Assembly (NCBI RefSeq): GCF_021155765.1
Contig: NC_060118.1
Span: 5,208,001 to 5,272,000, forward strand
DNA: 64,000 bases
Source of the DNA: Diprion similis
Lineage: Eukaryota; Arthropoda; Insecta; Hymenoptera; Diprionidae
Direction: 5' to 3'
Part shown: piece after piece, positions 59,501-64,000 of the stretch
Layout of the letters: each line of letters begins with the position of its first letter
Numbering within the stretch: position 1 is the first letter of the stretch
Notes under the pieces: generated by a model
Seen by the model: the letters and a program-made list of their open reading frames with translations, nothing else
Database searches by the model: none
Told to the model about the DNA's origin: nothing
Position numbers and translations under genes: made by a program

Positions 59501-62500
59501 AAAAAATGAAATTTTTTTTTTTTTAACGCTCACCTGAATTTCGGTAAAGCGTCTTAAATAGAATATGCCAGTCAAATATGAGCTCTTGATATTTATATTT
59601 AGAGGTGCCTATTTTATTTTTTTCATTTTCCCTCGAAATAACACATAAAAAGAAAGAAATTTTGTATCTTGGTATGTTTTTATAGAGCGTGAAATTCGCA
59701 TGGAGAATCTGTATTCAGATAGTTTATAATTCAAACCGTTTACGAGAAAAAAAAATATTCAAGAATTTTTTGTTTTTCTTAACGTGTTATTTGAATGGAA
59801 AATGAAAGAAAAACAAAACAGGTAACTCTAATATCAATATCAAAAGCTCATATTTGGCTGAAATGTTCTATTTGAGATGCTTTACGAAAATTTAATGCGC
59901 GTTTGAAAGACAAAAAAAAATGTTGTCGTATATCCGATGCTTCATAAATACTCATCACCGAAATGTAGTATATTCACAGTAATTGGTTGACTTTAATTTT
60001 CTCCATTTATTCACTTCCCAAAAATTTACGAATTGCTTGAATTTATTTGTCCTTAGGTAATTATATTCAATTCCGAGGATTATCCTGATAATCCAAGTGG
60101 TGGGGTAATTGAACAAATGATATCCCCGTCAACGGAAACGTATTTGATGCTAGAAGCGATAGTGTTTTTTACGCCGGACGAAATAATCAGTTATCCTGTA
60201 GAGAAGCGGAAATGCATATTTAATACGGAACTGCAAAAATTATTCACAGGATATACGTACAGCGATTGTATAGTAAACTGTCGCGTTGACGATATATGGG
60301 AGACGTGTAATTGCCTGCCCTTTTTTTTTCCTAAGAGAGGTGAGTGTAGATCTATATCTATGGCAGAGCTTTGTGCTTTAACCTTGAGCCGTTTCTACAA
60401 ATAAATTAATAATAATAATAAAAAAAAAAAAAGGTGTGTAAAGGGAAAGCTAGAGGATAATTTTATGATCAATCCTATACACTGCAGGAAAATGTGATTG
60501 ATTGTCTACACGCGATTTTGTTTTACAGATGATCGTAGAACCTGTGATATGACTGACCTTCCGTGTTTGAACAGCAATAAATGTAAGCCTGAACAATTAT
60601 GGTTCTCTAGTACTTACAATATCATTCATTTTAGCTGTATATTACATGAAACGTACTAGAACGGAAAATACATCAGCGATGGTCTTTGTGAGTTTTTTCC
60701 AAATTTTCTAGGTTGGATGAAAGATCATTGAAGATGAAAGCAAGTGTCTTATATTACAGAATTTGTAGGCAAAAAACAACAAAAAATGGTAAATTGAAAA
60801 TTTGCCAGAGATTTCTTCTTAAAATTTCTAATCGTGCAATATTTCCACGAAAAGTTCATTTTCCGACGGTTTTACGATGATGATTTTTGTTTACGAACAT
60901 TTTTCACTCTAAAAACTCCTGAAACTATTCCTTACACGTTTCAGCTCAGTAAACCTTGAAAATGAAGTGGAAATAATATTTCTTACTCATTTTATGTCTC
61001 GTTAGTCTGAAGAGTGAAAATTGAAGGAAACACCCCAACAAAGATGTTGTCTTTCATATGTCACGAGTGTAACATTCAGTTTAAAATTATTCGGTACACA
61101 TTGTGAAAATTACGAAAATTAGTAAACAACAGGTACTTCAAGTTTGGTTTTTGTTTTCATGTTCAACTCTACAATCGGTCGTCGGAAACACCGAAACGAG
61201 AATGTATAAAGTATATCGGTTTTTTATGTTCTCAGTAATGTTGCTATCAACAAATAAATGTGCAATTTTTGTTCGCCTGAAAATTGTTTATTACAGAATA
61301 GTTTATTGTACACGAAAATTGTGTTTCCTCCTTATACAGCTGTTAAATCGCATTTTAATTTAAAAGCTCCAAGCTAGATTGTCATCAGCTGTACATAGAC
61401 TGTTTAGCAATTCTTGGCTAGAATATCACTGAATTTCTGTGAAAAAATCAATTCAGCAACAATATACGGAGAGGTATTGCTTAGTACAAATAGTTCTGAA
61501 TCAGAATTAACTGCAGCGATTTAAGCGTTTTAGAATTATTTTAAAAAAATTCTCCGGACGCCGTCGATAAATAGAATTTCTTTCTTCTTAGTTAATAAAT
61601 TTATTTTACCCATTTTATTCCCCAGATACCGTTGACAAGCAGAATTTCTTTTTCCCTAATTTGGTAATCCGACTCCGTTTCTGACATACGAGGACATAAT
61701 TCGATATAGAATTTTTCACCCTACACTATAGTCAAGTCATTTTATATCTTTCGATAGCAGTTTTTGAGGAAATGCGAAAAACGTCAAACTTCACCGTTTT
61801 CTCGAAACACCGGCTGAGCAGCTCAAAAATGACTAGATTTCAGATCCTGAGAGTCGAAATCCCCTATACACAAAAATGCAGCTAAAATCCGACTATTTTT
61901 AATTCAGACCTATTTTTACTGGACTACAAAACGTTACTTTTGAGTAACTTGGATTTTTTTCCAATTCTTTTTTTTTTCTTGCAAAACACTGCGTATAAAA
62001 CTCTGTTCAATATTACCGATTGGAGACTTGATTTTCTCCTCTCCAGACCAGCCTCCTCAAAGCAAATATAAGTATTGAGTAAAAGTTCCCTTATGTAGCG
62101 TAGAGTTTGTCAAAATTGTCTCGGGTCCATGAAGGGTCAAGGTGTCGATTGATAGGTCAATCGAACGAAACGAAGCGATTCTCATCCGAGTTATGGCCGT
62201 CACAGGGAACGAAACCACTTTTCGATTTGGCCAAATTCTCGCATCCATCGATCCGAGGGAGAAAAATAGGCGTGTAGCCAGAGGTTCAAAAAGTTTCCCG
62301 CCAGGGCGCTACTTCTAGTTCCGCTCTCATGGCTTCGGTACTGAGCGAAACTTGTACCATTTCAGCGAAATGGTGGGTCCTCTTTCCTCACGAAGTTGCT
62401 GCCGACGAAACAAATCTCAACCGTGAAAGCTACTACAGAGCGATGAAGTACGAGGCTGTCACGGGTATTGACTGCAGCGAATGTTATCCAGCCTGTAACG

Positions 62501-62570
62501 ATATCCGTTACTTTGTTTGGAATAGCGTCACCAGCCTAACCGCAGGAGCGGATTTTCCCGGCAATATCGC
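53578..62570 (+). CDS. Pickpocket-type DEG/ENaC sodium channel subunit, 3' end missing
   Basis: Subunit of an amiloride-type cation channel in the plasma membrane of sensory or epithelial cells. Exons: 53578-53753, 54819-54961, 56232-56295, 56388-56562, 58168-58313, 58408-58549, 60057-60339, 60529-60582 and 62366-62570; every junction is GT-AG and keeps phase (462 codons plus 2 nt). N-terminus: FVEQLKFYCENSSLNGCKYF and ERTIW. TM1 is TIWVIVYVVMIFGAAYVV (about 60-77). The Cys-rich ectodomain has FPAMALCTLNRISYKSA, LTPKCHEVILSCTYRG, QDGYCCTFNYV, RKCIFNTELQKLFTGYTYSD, CNCLPFFFPKR, CDMTDLPCL and IDCSECYPACNDIRYFVW, all standard ppk landmarks. TM2 and the pore are not found; exon 9 ends at a GTAATT donor (62571), so the TAA at 62572 is intronic. 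The 5' ATG is the first in frame after a stop; an earlier exon is possible. The individual ppk is not identified. Confidence 0.88.
53885..54775. repeat. ATTACAAAT-rich intron repeat with an internal duplication
   Basis: Intron 1 of the ppk gene. Dense variants of ATTACAAAT and its complement ATTTGTAAT occur. About 54195-54350 and 54610-54765 are a direct duplication (shared AAGTCTTTTGTATTTCAT-like block, TTGTACTTGTAAGTACATAA and TTGTCACAATTTT). A related patch is at 58560-58770. Confidence 0.75.
56600..56640. repeat. G-rich patch with GGGCGAAACGGG
   Basis: GGGCGAAACGGGATA precedes a G run (about 56619-56632). The same GGCGAAACGGG word occurs inverted at about 2734-2745 in the P450 intron insertion. 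Confidence 0.6.
56850..56890. repeat. Poly-C run and CCCCAC repeats
   Basis: 23 Cs followed by CCACCCCCACCCCCACACAC, in an intron of the ppk gene. Confidence 0.9.
57285..57635. repeat. Tandem repeat, about three 125-bp units
   Basis: Units start near 57300, 57425 and 57560 and share CACTTTCAAAACTCGATGAT, CGAGTTATTCGGGGGT and GGGGTCGCTGAT. The third is diverged. Each contains a CCAAAATGCCGGAT/CCAAGATGGCGCAT block related to 17690-17750 and 44805-44880. Confidence 0.8.
58560..58770. repeat. ATTACAAAT-rich patch in ppk intron 6
   Basis: It begins CCCGATTACAATTTGTAATT and ends ACAAATTACAAATGTAATTT, with several complementary words between. It looks like a short copy of the 53885-54775 repeat, just before the TTAA element at 58779. 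Confidence 0.65.
58779..59375. mobile_element. TTAA-starting repeat, copy 2, with inverted second arm
   Basis: 58779-59180 is collinear with 41527-41945. 59190-59375 then runs back as an inverted copy of about 58985-59180 (GAGATTTCGGTGT, CATCAAATCTCATGGGACT, ATGTTTCATCACCGCCGAG). Copy 1 lacks this return arm, so it is truncated. Lies in ppk intron 6. Confidence 0.75.
59479..59506. repeat. Poly-A run
   Basis: 28 As, followed by a T run. Confidence 0.9.
59511..59921. mobile_element. Foldback element in ppk intron 6
   Basis: 59525-59615 (CGGTAAAGCGTCTTAAATAG, CAAATATGAGCTCTTGATAT) is repeated inverted at about 59815-59905 (ATATCAAAAGCTCATATTTG, GAGATGCTTTACG). Inner parts also match loosely. 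No coding frame. Confidence 0.7.
60583..62365. other. Intron 8 of the ppk gene
   Basis: AT-rich; no further exon or structured repeat was recognised. Confidence 0.5.
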
Positions 62571-62593
62571 GTAATTCAAACATTTCTATCTAT

Positions 62594-62968
62594 GGGCAAG
62601 TCCACTAATTACACCGGGAGTTTCCATGTCAACGCTGCAGTATGTTGGGTTGCCTATCACTAGGGGGAACAAATATCGGTAAAACAGACCTACTGAGTCG
62701 TAATAACTTCAACATGACTCCGGAACCGGACACTGAATGCTTCTGCATAGGTCACACTTAGGATAGGTAGTAAACAACGAAACAATTGCTTGACCAAATC
62801 CGCACAAATTAGCAACACCGACAGTTTTAGCTCAATCGCAAGGGCTTTAAACGCGCTCACTACCGATAACTTAGTAGGTCTGTGTTACCCGTAATTGTTT
62901 CCCTTAGTGATAGGCAACTCAACATACTGCGGTATTTACTCGGAAATATCCGGTGTAATTATAAGATG
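62594..62968. mobile_element. Foldback MITE in ppk intron 9
   Basis: 62609-62700 (AATTACACCGG, GCAGTATGTTGGGTTGCCTA) is repeated inverted at about 62876-62960 (TAGGCAACTCAACATACTGC, CCGGTGTAATT). The left edge CTATGGGCAAGTCCACTAAT resembles the ends of the 38722-39938 foldback. Confidence 0.75.
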
Positions 62969-64000
62969 CTAAAATCCTTTAAGTTTGAAATATTTAGCTC
63001 TTACGATTCAGGAGAAAGGCGTTGATCAATTTACACACTTTGAACAATTTGATTTTTGCATGGGGTGAATTTTCATCGTATCCTTATCGTTGTAAAAATA
63101 TGAATCAACGTGTGAGCGATGTAAAAGAGTCGGAATCTTTTGGGCATGCAATCTGTTCTAGACTAGATGCTCAAGAACAGTGCGAAACACGTTTTTTGTA
63201 AGGAAAACCTTTTTTTATATTCTTCAGCTTCAGTCTTAAATTCATGATTTTTGTTTGAAAGTTTATAGTTTTTTTTTCTTTGTGAAAAAATTTTCTCGTA
63301 AAAACTTATTTTCCGTTACGGTCAAAGTTTTTCTCGCACGATTTCTTTTGATATTGGGCAACTTGGTGACAAAAAATCGCAGGTAAAATTTGAAAAAACC
63401 ATTTCGAAGAAAAAGTTTCACGCTACAGAATGGCTGCCTTAAAAATTGAAAGCAAAATTCTGTTCAGCGCGTATGATCGCACGAAATCAAAGTTCTATTT
63501 TACAAATTTGACATGAGTGAGTTGAAGATAGGTTTATTAGAGAAAAATGCGTAGGGAATAAATTTAGAAAATGGACCTTGAAATTTACGTAAAGTTACAG
63601 CGTTTCAATTTCCAACCAAAATATGTGGCTTCTATTTGACAAATGAAATTCTCGGAGGATTAAGAAGGCTGGTGGTAAATCCCCACCGAGTACTGAATTA
63701 AGCTTTTGGATGTCTAGATCAAATAGTCTCGGCGTCTGACTTTGGAGATAAATATGTGTAACCGAAAGGTTACAAATGAGTCTTTTTCCTCCATTTCCAC
63801 CAAATTCGTGTGTCAGAATGACTATGCTATTTGAAACGTACAGTATCAAGATTTATTTTTCCTCAAAGTGCCCCATTTCAAGAGTACCATTCACAAATTT
63901 TAAGACAAAATATAAAAAATTGAGAACTGTATATTCTTTTTAAGTGAAATATTTTATTTTTCAAAAAACAACGCTGGATTCTTATTCTAGAATTTTCGAA
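62969..64000. other. Rest of ppk intron 9, no exon found
   Basis: I searched by eye for a TM2 exon (a GLFLG-like run after a glycine pair) and saw none before the window ends. Confidence 0.5.

Noticed and set aside
62572..62574. TAA as the natural stop of the ppk protein
   Set aside because: It would remove the second membrane helix, and a GTAATT donor starts one base before it in a phase that continues the frame.

Overview
The window is nuclear DNA of an arthropod, almost certainly an insect. It is AT-rich, with multi-exon genes that have GT-AG introns, a CYP6-type cytochrome P450, MGST1-type microsomal glutathione transferases and a pickpocket (DEG/ENaC) channel. Short TTAGG runs and very many small inverted-repeat transposons are present. 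A hymenopteran would fit, but the sequence alone does not fix the order.

Layout. (1) 1-9.8 kb and 13.8-19.9 kb are two copies of one segmental duplication. Each carries a minus-strand CYP6-like P450. The second copy (13387-16254) is a complete four-exon gene of 501 codons with every hallmark motif. The first (1036-3730) has lost 24 and 11 codons in two in-frame deletions, has an altered I-helix motif, and has no last exon in the window. The two duplicons have since taken different insertions. The first holds an inverted pair of Penelope-like element fragments with a GIY-YIG domain (4080-6380), a GC-richer insert with hairpins (about 7551-8975) and a foldback at 9019-9662. The second holds a TTAA-flanked foldback (18546-19263) and an 800-bp insertion. 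(2) 9.8-13.4 kb and 19.9-24.0 kb are intergenic, with satellites and foldbacks. (3) 24067-30371 holds two two-exon MGST1-like genes, converging tail to tail, with an intron at the same place in phase 0. (4) 30.4-53.5 kb shows no gene I can support. It is a repeat-rich desert of foldback elements, short tandem duplications, TTAGG runs and microsatellites. (5) 53578 to beyond 62570 is a plus-strand pickpocket-type sodium channel subunit. I could chain nine exons with matching phases; the second transmembrane exon is not found before the window ends. Its introns are packed with repeats.

Function. The P450 (phase I oxidation) and the MGST1 pair (glutathione conjugation and peroxidase activity) are both ER-membrane detoxification enzymes. 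Their closeness suggests a detoxification neighbourhood, but nothing in the sequence shows co-regulation. The ppk gene is unrelated. Gene models were built by reading splice sites and phases by eye and by comparing the paralogues. No alignment or database search was run.
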